The notes under the pieces: generated by a model
The model's database searches: none
What the model saw: the letters and a program-made list of their open reading frames with translations, nothing else
Told to the model about the DNA's origin: nothing
Assembly: GCA_050947015.1 (NCBI GenBank)
Contig: JBMNVT010000001.1
Span: 62,001 to 126,000, forward strand
Direction of reading: 5' to 3'
DNA: 64,000 nt
Source of the DNA: CAKXIK01 sp050947015
GTDB lineage: Bacteria; Bacillota; Clostridia; Oscillospirales; Acutalibacteraceae
Shown: one piece after another, positions 17,731 to 24,947 of the stretch
How the letters are laid out: every line of letters begins with the position of its first letter
How positions within the stretch are numbered: the first letter of the stretch is position 1
Position numbers and translations under genes: made by a program

Positions 17731-18960
17731 ATGGAACGGACGATTCTGCATTGCGACTGCAACGGATTTTTTGCTTCGGTTGAGTGTGTTCGCCGCCCGG
17801 AGCTGCGGGCGGTGCCGATGGCTGTCTGCGGCGATCCGAAAAACCGTCACGGCATTATTCTGGCAAAAAACGAGCTTGCCAAAAAATTCGGTGTGGCAAC
17901 GGCGGAAACCATTTGGCAGGCAAAGAAAAAGTGTCCGCAGCTGGTGTTGGTTGCACCGCACCGCGAAGAGTATGCCCGGTATTCCCGTATGGTCAACGCC
18001 ATTTATCAGCAGTATACCGACCGCGTGGAGCCGTTCGGGATTGACGAATCGTGGCTCGATGTTACAGGCTGCGAAGCACTGTTTGGCGACGGCGAAACGA
18101 TTGCCGGGAATTTGCGGCGTCGGGTGCGCGAGGAGACAGGGCTGACAATCTCGGTCGGCGTTTCGTTCAATAAAATTTTTGCGAAGCTGGGGAGCGATTA
18201 TAAAAAACCCGATGCCACGACGGTGATTTCACGGGAAAATTTTCGGCAGATCATTTGGCCGCTGCCGGTGAGCGACCTGCTTTATGTCGGTCGTGCGGCA
18301 TCGGAGACTCTGCGGCGCATTGGAATTACGACAATCGGCGAGCTGGCGTGCGCAGACCGAAAGAGTTTGGAGTTTGCACTGGGCAAGCTGGGAGACCAGC
18401 TTCTGCTCTATGCGAACGGCGAAGACGAAAGCCCGGTTCACCGGAGCGATGAAAAACGCGAGGTAAAGTCCGTGGGAAACGGAATGACGTTTCCCACGGA
18501 CTTGCGAACCGAGGAAGAAATTCGGCCCTATGTGTTGGCGCTGGCCGATTCGGTCGCCACTAGGCTCCGGCACCGCGGCCTGCGGGGAAGAGTGGTGCAG
18601 GTTACCGTTCGTACGGCGGATTTTCGCGATATTCAGCGCCAACGACTGCTGGATACGCCAACCTGCATTGCGCAGGAAATTGCCGCGCAGGCGATGGAAC
18701 TGATTCGGCTGGCAAGAAAAAAGAACGAGCCTCTTCGTATGATTACGGTGACGGCCGCTTCTGTAACGGATACAGACTGCGGCGAACAGCTGAATCTGTT
18801 TGAATCGGGTAAGCCGGAGCGCAGAGAAAAGCAGGAACGCGCGGAACGGGCCATGGATAAAATCCGCGGCAAATTTGGAATCAGCGCGGTTACCTTTGGG
18901 GCGGAACTGGGAAAAGGTTCCGCCGGGGAAAAACACGGCAGCAACAGTTTGGAAGAATAA
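17731..18960 (+). CDS. dinB: Y-family DNA polymerase IV
   Basis: 409 residues. The palm motifs DCNGFFASVE and FGIDESWLDVT hold the metal-binding carboxylates, and a helix-hairpin-helix segment (LRRIGITTIGELA) and little-finger domain follow. A sliding-clamp motif, EQLNLF, lies near the C terminus. It copies past damaged bases with low fidelity. GAAGGG precedes the ATG. No obvious LexA box was noticed in the short gap after the murA terminator. Confidence 0.93.
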   Translation: MERTILHCDCNGFFASVECVRRPELRAVPMAVCGDPKNRHGIILAKNELAKKFGVATAETIWQAKKKCPQLVLVAPHREEYARYSRMVNAIYQQYTDRVEPFGIDESWLDVTGCEALFGDGETIAGNLRRRVREETGLTISVGVSFNKIFAKLGSDYKKPDATTVISRENFRQIIWPLPVSDLLYVGRAASETLRRIGITTIGELACADRKSLEFALGKLGDQLLLYANGEDESPVHRSDEKREVKSVGNGMTFPTDLRTEEEIRPYVLALADSVATRLRHRGLRGRVVQVTVRTADFRDIQRQRLLDTPTCIAQEIAAQAMELIRLARKKNEPLRMITVTAASVTDTDCGEQLNLFESGKPERREKQERAERAMDKIRGKFGISAVTFGAELGKGSAGEKHGSNSLEE

Positions 18961-19108
18961 AATCTTTTTACAGAGCAAAACAGCAAAAGATTCGTTTTTT
19001 CGGATAATTTTCAAAAGAAAAATAATTTTTTTTCGGTTTATATTGTGTTATAATATATCTGGGAAGCTGTTTCCCTTTTCGATGAAAGGATGAAGACATA
19101 CGAAACCG

Positions 19109-19408
19109 GTGTTTAACAAAAAAGCAGGTCTGGCAGCGTTCCTGCTACTGGTTGTTACCGTACTTGTGCAGTTGGGTCTGGTCTGTGCAGCGCCGCAGGC
19201 TTCCGCCTATATTTTTGGTTTTCCGTTTCCGTTTGTAACGCTGACGGTGCCGGGAGCCAATCAAAGTCTTGCGTTTTTTGCTGTTTTGGGTCAACCCGTT
19301 ACGAGTTGGGCGCTGTACCCGATTTCGCTGCTGGTCGATCTGGGGGTTTGGTTTCTTTTGTATTTTCTGGCGGCTGCAGTGTTGCTGCCGCTGCTGCATC
19401 GAAAATAA
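19109..19408 (+). CDS. small hydrophobic membrane protein
   Basis: 99 residues from GTG 19109, the only start available after an in-frame stop. The ribosome site (AAAGGA at 19085-19090) is unusually distant, so the start is uncertain. Two long hydrophobic segments (about 6-35 and 65-95) frame a polar loop. I do not recognise the family. A TATAAT at 19049-19054 may be its -10. It lies 42 nt before the LUD-domain gene and may be co-transcribed. Confidence 0.6.
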   Translation: MFNKKAGLAAFLLLVVTVLVQLGLVCAAPQASAYIFGFPFPFVTLTVPGANQSLAFFAVLGQPVTSWALYPISLLVDLGVWFLLYFLAAAVLLPLLHRK

Positions 19409-19450
19409 TTTGGCGCATACAGGGGTGTATGCAGAAAGGGTGACTGGGGT

Positions 19451-20119
19451 ATGGCAGAAAAAATGACAATGGAAGAAATTCGCAATCGGGTGGAAGGCGT
19501 AATCGGCAAGCTGAGGGAAAACCACATGCTGGGTTATTTTGTGGAGAAGAAAGAGGACGTGCCGGGTATGGTGGCTTCACTGCTTACCGAGGGAGAAACG
19601 GTTGCCGTCGGCGGATCGGTGACCCTGAAGCAGTGCGGTGTGTTGGAACTGCTGCGCGGCGGCAATTACACATTTCTGGATCGTTACCGCGAGGGACTGA
19701 ACGAAGAAGAACTCCGCAGGGTTTTTGTGGAGTCGTTTGGTGCGGATACTTATCTTTGCAGCTGTAACGCGGTTACGGAAAAAGGCGTTCTTTACAATGT
19801 GGACGGAAACTCCAACCGCGTTGCGGCGATTCTTTACGGGCCGAAATCCGTGATCATGGTCGTTGGCTATCAGAAGATTGTGAAAGATCTGGACGATGCC
19901 GTAAGCCGTGTGCGCACTGTGACCGCGCCGTTGAACTGCCGTCGGCTCGGCTGCCACACATATTGCAGCGAAACCGGCAAATGCATTGAGCTGGGCAACG
20001 AAATTTCTTCCGGCTGCCGCACCGACAGCCGCATTTGCAGCAATTTCGTTATCAGCTCCAAGCAGCGCCAGAAAAACCGCATTAAGGTTATTTTTGTCGG
20101 CGAAGAAGTCGGTTATTAA
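19451..20119 (+). CDS. LUD-domain protein (lactate-utilisation LutB/LutC-like)
   Basis: 222 residues covering a LUD domain: GETVAVGGSVTLKQCGV, LDRYREGLNEEELRR, YLCSCNAVTEKGVLYNVDG and VVGYQKIVKDLDDAV are the conserved blocks. Stand-alone LUD proteins are widespread in clostridia and their reaction is not settled. Several cysteines (CRRLGCHTYC, CRTDSRIC) near the C terminus could bind metal or an iron-sulfur cluster. Confidence 0.85.
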   Translation: MAEKMTMEEIRNRVEGVIGKLRENHMLGYFVEKKEDVPGMVASLLTEGETVAVGGSVTLKQCGVLELLRGGNYTFLDRYREGLNEEELRRVFVESFGADTYLCSCNAVTEKGVLYNVDGNSNRVAAILYGPKSVIMVVGYQKIVKDLDDAVSRVRTVTAPLNCRRLGCHTYCSETGKCIELGNEISSGCRTDSRICSNFVISSKQRQKNRIKVIFVGEEVGY

Positions 20120-20142
20120 CAGCTGCCGATGGAGAAAGCCCA

Positions 20143-20186
20143 CCCGCCGCAAATATCTGTTCGGGTATTTGCGGCGGGATTTTTTG
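20143..20186 (+). terminator. terminator after LUD gene
   Basis: CCCGCCGCAAATA (20143-20155) pairs perfectly with 20166-20178, followed by ATTTTTTG. Confidence 0.8.
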
Positions 20187-20282
20187 TTGTAATGCGCAGG
20201 TATAACCAGACCTGTGATGCAGATTGGCTATTCAAGGTTTTATAAGGAATGGCGTTGGTGTTGAACAAACTCACAATAAGAT

Positions 20283-20332
20283 TGCAGTTGGCAACAAGTT
20301 TCTAAAATGCAGTTGGCAACAAGTTTCTAAAA
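20283..20332 (+). repeat. two tandem 25-bp repeats upstream of the DMT transporter
   Basis: Two exact head-to-tail copies (20283-20307 and 20308-20332), each holding GTTGGCAAC, an inverted repeat GTTG-N-CAAC. They end five bp before the -35 element of the next gene, so they may be regulator-binding sites. The remaining sequence from 20187 to 20282 shows nothing recognisable. Confidence 0.8.
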
Positions 20333-20337
20333 TTTTA

Positions 20338-20366
20338 CTGCATAAATTTTTTAGATGTGCTATAAT
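20338..20366 (+). promoter_or_regulatory. promoter of DMT transporter gene
   Basis: CTGCAT (20338-20343) and TATAAT (20361-20366) are 17 bp apart, with an extended TGC before the -10. The weak -35 fits a promoter that needs an activator at the adjacent tandem repeats. Confidence 0.6.
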
Positions 20367-20413
20367 ACAAACGAAGCGAGGGGTGTAAATAAAGGCATTT
20401 TGGGGGTAGAAAA

Positions 20414-21310
20414 GTGGGATATTTGTTTTTAACGATCGCTCTTTTATGCGGTTGTACAAAAGGGTATTGCGGTAAAAAAACAAGCGGCGCCGTTAAGGAA
20501 CTTCGGGATGCAATGCTTGCAAATATAGTAAGAATGTTTTTTTGTGTTGTAGTTGGTTTTGTTATTTTAGCTTTTCAGGGCGAAATACCTCGTCTTAACG
20601 TAGATTTAAACATACTGCTTATAGCGGCTCTTTCAGGAACCGCAACAGCGATGTTCGTGGTTTTATGGCTTATTGAAGTGAAAAAAGGCGCTTATATGAT
20701 GATCGATGTCTTTTTATTGCTTGGGTCAATATTTCCAATCGCAGTAAGCACCGTTTTGTTTGGTGAAAGCATTAAAATAAATCAAATAATCGGTTTTATT
20801 ATTTTAACGGCAGCAGTAATAGTAATGTGCTCTTACAACAATTCCATAAAGGAAAAAATGAGCGTTACATCGTTCATCTTGCTTATTTTATGCGGTCTGG
20901 CAAACGGCTCTGTAGCATTATCGCAAAAGCTTTTTGTAGCCTGTGTAAAAGACGGTTCCAACGCGGTGTTTAACTTTTATACATACGTTTTTTCGGCAAT
21001 TGTGCTTGCCGTATGTTATTTTCTATTTGGCATTAAAGGTACACGGCAAAGTAAAAATATTTTCAGCAATAATAAAGCCTTGTTTTGCTATATCTGCGTG
21101 ATGGCCCTGTGCCTGTTTTTGTACTCATATTTTATGACAATGGCGGCAGCTTATCTGCCTGCGGTCATTCTTTATCCTCTCAGTCAGGGGGCAGGTCTTA
21201 TTCTTTCGTCTTTAATGGCTGCTTTATTTTTTAAAGAAAAAATAACAAGAGTGTGTATGCTTGGCTTAATACTTGCGTTTGTAGGGCTTGTTGTTATGAA
21301 TATGCTTTAA
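20414..21310 (+). CDS. EamA/DMT-family transporter, AT-rich
   Basis: 298 residues from GTG 20414 with ten predicted membrane helices in two similar halves, the plan of drug/metabolite transporters. Typical blocks are LLLGSIFPIAVSTVLFGESI in the first half and YPLSQGAGLILSSLMAALFF in the second. Substrate unknown. Codon use differs from its neighbours (many ATA, TTA and AAA codons) and the gene is clearly more AT-rich, pointing to transfer from a low-GC relative. Confidence 0.8.
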   Translation: MGYLFLTIALLCGCTKGYCGKKTSGAVKELRDAMLANIVRMFFCVVVGFVILAFQGEIPRLNVDLNILLIAALSGTATAMFVVLWLIEVKKGAYMMIDVFLLLGSIFPIAVSTVLFGESIKINQIIGFIILTAAVIVMCSYNNSIKEKMSVTSFILLILCGLANGSVALSQKLFVACVKDGSNAVFNFYTYVFSAIVLAVCYFLFGIKGTRQSKNIFSNNKALFCYICVMALCLFLYSYFMTMAAAYLPAVILYPLSQGAGLILSSLMAALFFKEKITRVCMLGLILAFVGLVVMNML

Positions 21311-21360
21311 ACGGTTGAAAAATTGCCGCCGGTGGCGCACATCATGCTTTTATTCATTAA

Positions 21361-21402
21361 AAAACCCGAGATTTACTGAGAAGAAGTAAGTCTCGGTTTT
21401 TT
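21361..21402. terminator. bidirectional terminator
   Basis: CCGAGATTTACT pairs with AGTAAGTCTCGG (one G-U-type mismatch), flanked by AAAA and TTTTTT. It lies between converging genes. Confidence 0.75.
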
Positions 21403-21414
21403 AATTGTTCTGTT

Positions 21415-22062
21415 TCAGTTCAGCTTCCGTCTGGAGATGACTTCTACAGCGACACCGAGAATTTTGGCATAGCCGTTGTCAAAGTCGCTGCACTTGACAA
21501 GGATCGGTTCATATTTGCTGTTTTCTGGCATCAGCAAAACCGTGTCGCCAACGCGTTTGTAACGCTTCAGGGTGGCGCTGTCGCCATTGACAAGGCAGGC
21601 GACGATCTGCCCGTTTTCGGTGCAGTCCTGCTTATGAATCAGTACAAGCGAGCCGTCCGGAATCCCGGCACCGGTCATGCTGTCTCCGCGCACGGAAAGA
21701 TAAAAATATTCCTCCGGGTTTTTCAGCCCTTCGGCAGGCTCGTAGCTGATGATATTCTCCTGCGCAAGAATGGGCTGCCCGGCAGCAATCTCTCCGTAAA
21801 CCGGAATCCTGGGAATTTCATTGACGGCAGTGCAGTTGAGGGGCATCTGTTTTTGATGCTCTAACCGGTCGATGGCGGCGCCGCTGAGCAAAAAGTCTAC
21901 GGAAACGCCAAAAAATTCCGCAATTTGCAGCAGAGTCAGATAAGGAGCCTCGCGTTTGCCAAGCTCATAATTGCTGTAGGTCTGTCGGCTGATACCGAGC
22001 CGGTCGGCAACCTGCTGTTGAGAATAGCCGCGGCTGCGGCGAAGATGCTGAAGTGCTTTCAT
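21415..22062 (-). CDS. LexA/CI-like repressor, XRE HTH plus S24 peptidase
   Basis: 215 residues. An XRE helix-turn-helix (about 14-37, QQQVADRLGISRQTYSNYE) is joined to an S24 self-cleavage domain: cleavage-type Ala94-Gly95 in EIAAGQ, Ser128 in RGDSMT and Lys166 in DSATLKRYK. Such proteins are inactivated by RecA-stimulated self-cleavage during DNA damage. It is divergent from the phage gene block, and its promoter region contains shared operator-like repeats, so it is the likely master repressor of that island. It is not the SOS LexA itself, because the HTH is of XRE type. Confidence 0.88.
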   Translation of the reverse strand: MKALQHLRRSRGYSQQQVADRLGISRQTYSNYELGKREAPYLTLLQIAEFFGVSVDFLLSGAAIDRLEHQKQMPLNCTAVNEIPRIPVYGEIAAGQPILAQENIISYEPAEGLKNPEEYFYLSVRGDSMTGAGIPDGSLVLIHKQDCTENGQIVACLVNGDSATLKRYKRVGDTVLLMPENSKYEPILVKCSDFDNGYAKILGVAVEVISRRKLN

Positions 22063-22127
22063 AAACGAGGCACACCCTTTCCGTTTAATAACAGATCAAG
22101 AAGGAAAAAGCTGTTTCCTTTAAGCTT

Positions 22128-22156
22128 AGTATAGCAACAAAACGTTTCGTTTGCAA
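22128..22156 (-). promoter_or_regulatory. promoter of the S24 repressor gene
   Basis: On the minus strand, TTGCAA (22156-22151) and TATACT (22133-22128) are 17 bp apart. The spacer holds AAACGAAACG, matching the element found twice downstream of the opposing promoter, so the repressor probably controls itself. Confidence 0.65.
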
Positions 22157-22185
22157 GAGCTAAAATAAAAAATAGCAACAAAAAG

Positions 22186-22214
22186 TTGACAAAATTTAAA
22201 TTCCGTGATATGAT
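22186..22214 (+). promoter_or_regulatory. promoter of the phage island
   Basis: TTGACA (22186-22191) and TATGAT (22209-22214) are 17 bp apart. The first 21-bp repeat begins inside the -10, so a bound repressor would block RNA polymerase. A leader of about 270 nt follows before the first gene. Confidence 0.7.
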
Positions 22215-22293
22215 ACGCAACATAACGAAGCGATAAGGAATGAATTTCTACAAAATCACTGGTATTTTGATTGATACGCAATAAAATGAAGCG
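22212..22293 (+). repeat. two 21-bp direct repeats, candidate repressor operators
   Basis: 22212-22232 and 22273-22293 match at 18 of 21 positions and start 61 bp apart. Both begin GATACGCAA and end GAAGCG. With the element in the repressor promoter they share a core close to AACGAARCG. The rest of the gap to 22495 shows nothing further. Confidence 0.65.
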
Positions 22294-22495
22294 TTTCACT
22301 AAATTAACAAATATAAACCTGTCTGGAAAGAAACAGCACAAAAACAAGCAACTAAGTGATTTTAAATCACACAATCGGAGTGACGTGAGCTGCAGAAGAA
22401 GGAGAAAAGGATGCGGCGCATCTGCAGCCTGAGCTTGTTATTTTATTTTACGACAAAATTTGTCCGAATTTCCGGACAATAAAGGAGTGATAAAA

Positions 22496-22768
22496 ATGGG
22501 AAGAAAGCGAAAGGAACGACCGCCTCGCCCGTTTGAAACGAGGCCGTTTACACAGGATACCGTGTTTTTTGCACGGCTTTGGTATCTGGGACGCTGCGGA
22601 GGATGCAGGGCGCTGCGTACCATGAGCATTCGGCAAATTGCAAAGCTGCTGCACCGCTCCCCGCAGAATATCCGGGAAGCCATCGGCGCGGAGTGGCTGC
22701 GCGAGGAAGACCGGCCGCGCGGCGGGGTGGAAGGGAAGGACGGAAGATGTACATCGGTTTCGGAATAA
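22496..22768 (+). CDS. small HTH protein at the start of the phage block
   Basis: 90 residues from ATG 22496, after AAAGGAGTGA. A basic N terminus (GRKRKERPPRP) precedes a helix-turn-helix (SIRQIAKLLHRSPQNIREAI), followed by acidic and Arg-rich residues. It may be an early regulator or the DNA-recognition part of a small terminase. The end overlaps the next gene by 22 nt. Confidence 0.65.
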   Translation: MGRKRKERPPRPFETRPFTQDTVFFARLWYLGRCGGCRALRTMSIRQIAKLLHRSPQNIREAIGAEWLREEDRPRGGVEGKDGRCTSVSE

Positions 22769-23019
22769 ACAAGGGGGTTTGCGTGCCTGATGAAACGGCG
22801 TTGGATTACGTTGGGCAGCATCTGAACCAATTGACGCCGCAGGAGCAGCGGGAGGTGGTCGAATGGTTTTTTCAGGTTGCTTTGTGCACCGCGAGGAAGA
22901 TGGTGAAGTGTGACCGGAAAAATCAAAGAAGGGGGGTGAAGCGGTGGCATTTGATAAAAGCGATCTGCATGCTGCGGCAGCCGGTCTGCTTGATGGCAGA
23001 GTGCAGCCGGAAATTGTAA
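22747..23019 (+). CDS. small phage protein of unknown function
   Basis: 90 residues from ATG 22747, preceded by AAGGACGG. The N-terminal half is soluble (LDYVGQHLNQLTPQEQREVV looks helical) and the C-terminal half is basic and Cys-rich. The last 76 nt overlap the following gene in another frame, an unusually long overlap, so one of the two boundaries may be wrong. I do not recognise it. Confidence 0.5.
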   Translation: MYIGFGINKGVCVPDETALDYVGQHLNQLTPQEQREVVEWFFQVALCTARKMVKCDRKNQRRGVKRWHLIKAICMLRQPVCLMAECSRKL

Positions 23020-23255
23020 AAAACCCGGAACTGGCGCGTGAAATCTGCGCAGGGCTGCGAAAGGGGCGACCTGCTCGTGACGGAACGATCACCATGGCGC
23101 AGGCAATCGTCCTTACACTCGGCATCCGTGCGCTGGAAGGCGAAAAAGGCGCCGCCGAGTTTTTGGAAAAGCTCTCGCAGCGGCAGGAGCCGGACGGTTC
23201 CGCACCGGAGGACGTTGTGGTGCGTGTTGCACTGAATAGTGCGGAAGAAAAGTGA
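22944..23255 (+). CDS. probable terminase small subunit or packaging helper
   Basis: 103 residues from GTG 22944 with GGGGGGTGAA upstream. It is helical and charged, with ARDGTITMAQAIVLTLGIRA at the centre. The position directly before TerL and the size fit a small terminase, but no known domain was recognised by eye. Confidence 0.6.
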   Translation: MAFDKSDLHAAAAGLLDGRVQPEIVKNPELAREICAGLRKGRPARDGTITMAQAIVLTLGIRALEGEKGAAEFLEKLSQRQEPDGSAPEDVVVRVALNSAEEK

Positions 23256-23279
23256 TTCGGAAATAAAGGAGGACTGAAT

Positions 23280-24782
23280 TTGCGGTCAGCTGCAAAACGA
23301 CGGGTGCGCAGCCTGACGGTGCAGGTGGAGCCGGGAGCGGTCAATGAGGTTTACCGTCCGCTGTTTGGCTGCAAAAAGCGGTATCTGGTGCTTTACGGCG
23401 GCGCGGGTAGCGGAAAAAGTTATTTTCTGGCGCAGCGCAGCCTGCTGCGGGTGTTGGCCGGCGGGAGGAACTTTCTTGTTGTGCGAAAGGTGGCGCGTAC
23501 CAACCGGGATTCCACGTTTGCGTTGTTCCGCCAGGTAATTGCGCAGTGGGGGCTGGGCAAATATTTTTCCGTTCGGGAAAGCGATTGCCGGATTCGCTGC
23601 GTGCTCAACGGATACAGCATCATTTTTGCCGGGCTGGACGATGTGGAAAAGCTGAAATCGGTGACTTTTGAAAACGGCGTGCTGACCGACATCTGGATTG
23701 AGGAAGCAAGCGAGATTGCCGAAAGTGATTTTAATCAGCTGGACGTTCGCCTGCGCGGAGGAAAGGCGGAAAAGCAGATCTGCCTCAGTTTTAATCCAAT
23801 CAGCGCCAACCACTGGCTCAAGCGTCGTTTTTTTGACCGCAGGGATGAAAACGCCGCTGTTCTACACACCACTTACCGGGACAATGCATTTTTGGACGAG
23901 AGCTATCGCGCTCTGTTGGAAAGCTATCGCGACAGCGACCCATATTATTACGACGTCTACTGCCTTGGGCAATGGGGTGTGTTCGGAAAAACCGTATTTG
24001 ACGCGCACGCCGTCAACCGGCGGCTTTCCGACCTGAAAGAACCGCTGAAGCGCGGCCGCTTTGCCTTTGCCATGCGGTTTGATCCGCAGTCACAGCAGCA
24101 GCGTATTGTTGACACGGAAATTCGCTGGGAGGACGCGCCGGACGGCGAAATTGCAATTTATGCTCCGCCGGAACAAGGCGCGCCGTATGTAATTGGGGCT
24201 GACACCGCAGGAGAGGGCAGCGATTTCTTTGCCGCTCAGGTGCTTGATAACCGCACCGGCGGGCAGGTCGCCGTTCTGCACAGCGCGTTTGACGAGGATG
24301 TTTTTGCACAGCAGCTTTATTGCCTGGGGCACTGTTACAACCGTGCGCTTGTCGGGATCGAAGCCAATTTCAGCTCTTATCCGATCCGCGAACTGGAACG
24401 GTTGGGGTATGAACATCAGGCGGTGCGTATCACGGAGGACAACTTTACGCATGCGCCTAAAAAATCGTTCGGTGTGCGAACCACGGTACAGACGAGGCCG
24501 GTGATGATCGCGGGGTTGGTGCGGGAGGTGCGCGACAACCCGGAGCAGCTGAAAGACCGCGCGACACTGCTGGAGCTGCTGACCTTTGTGCGCAATGAGC
24601 GCGGCAGGCCGGAAGCGCAAAGCGGTTCCCACGACGACCTGGTGATGGCGCTGGCCATTGCGCACTACATTCGCCCGCAGCAGGTAGCCGTGGCACAGAA
24701 CGCGCCGGAGCGCCGGACGGTTTTGCCGCCGGAGCTGCAGACAGAGCCGGATACGGCGGAAAACGGGGTGATGGAATGGTAA
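23280..24782 (+). CDS. phage terminase large subunit
   Basis: 500 residues from TTG 23280 after AGGAGG. The N-terminal ATPase has Walker A GGAGSGKSY (about 40-48) and Walker B IWIEEAS. The C-terminal nuclease has the acidic residues in IGADTAGEGSDFFAA (about 305), GIEANFSSYPIRELE and SHDDLVMALAIAHY. The full set of catalytic residues is present, so the motor could still cut and pump DNA into a capsid. It is similar to PBSX-type terminases. Confidence 0.93.
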   Translation: MRSAAKRRVRSLTVQVEPGAVNEVYRPLFGCKKRYLVLYGGAGSGKSYFLAQRSLLRVLAGGRNFLVVRKVARTNRDSTFALFRQVIAQWGLGKYFSVRESDCRIRCVLNGYSIIFAGLDDVEKLKSVTFENGVLTDIWIEEASEIAESDFNQLDVRLRGGKAEKQICLSFNPISANHWLKRRFFDRRDENAAVLHTTYRDNAFLDESYRALLESYRDSDPYYYDVYCLGQWGVFGKTVFDAHAVNRRLSDLKEPLKRGRFAFAMRFDPQSQQQRIVDTEIRWEDAPDGEIAIYAPPEQGAPYVIGADTAGEGSDFFAAQVLDNRTGGQVAVLHSAFDEDVFAQQLYCLGHCYNRALVGIEANFSSYPIRELERLGYEHQAVRITEDNFTHAPKKSFGVRTTVQTRPVMIAGLVREVRDNPEQLKDRATLLELLTFVRNERGRPEAQSGSHDDLVMALAIAHYIRPQQVAVAQNAPERRTVLPPELQTEPDTAENGVMEW

Positions 24783-24916
24783 AACGATGGATCTTACATT
24801 GGCTGGGAATCGAAAAAATTTTGACAAGGCTGGAGCTGCTGGAGCACGCGGCAAAGCCGGAAGAAGCCGGGCGGCTGGCGATCCCCGCCGATGTGATCGG
24901 CGAATGGCTGAAATAA
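24776..24916 (+). CDS. 46-residue phage micro-protein
   Basis: ATG 24776 overlaps the TerL stop (ATGGTAA), and the frame closes with TAA at 24914-24916. The sequence is amphipathic (KRWILHWLGIEKILTRLELL). Small proteins are common between TerL and portal genes. No function can be given. Confidence 0.5.
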   Translation: MVKRWILHWLGIEKILTRLELLEHAAKPEEAGRLAIPADVIGEWLK

Positions 24917-24947
24917 TGCGATACCCGGCAGGAAGGAGAATTTTGAA

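Noticed and set aside
20283..20332. Tandem 25-bp repeat as a CRISPR array
   Set aside because: Only two copies with no spacers and no cas genes nearby.
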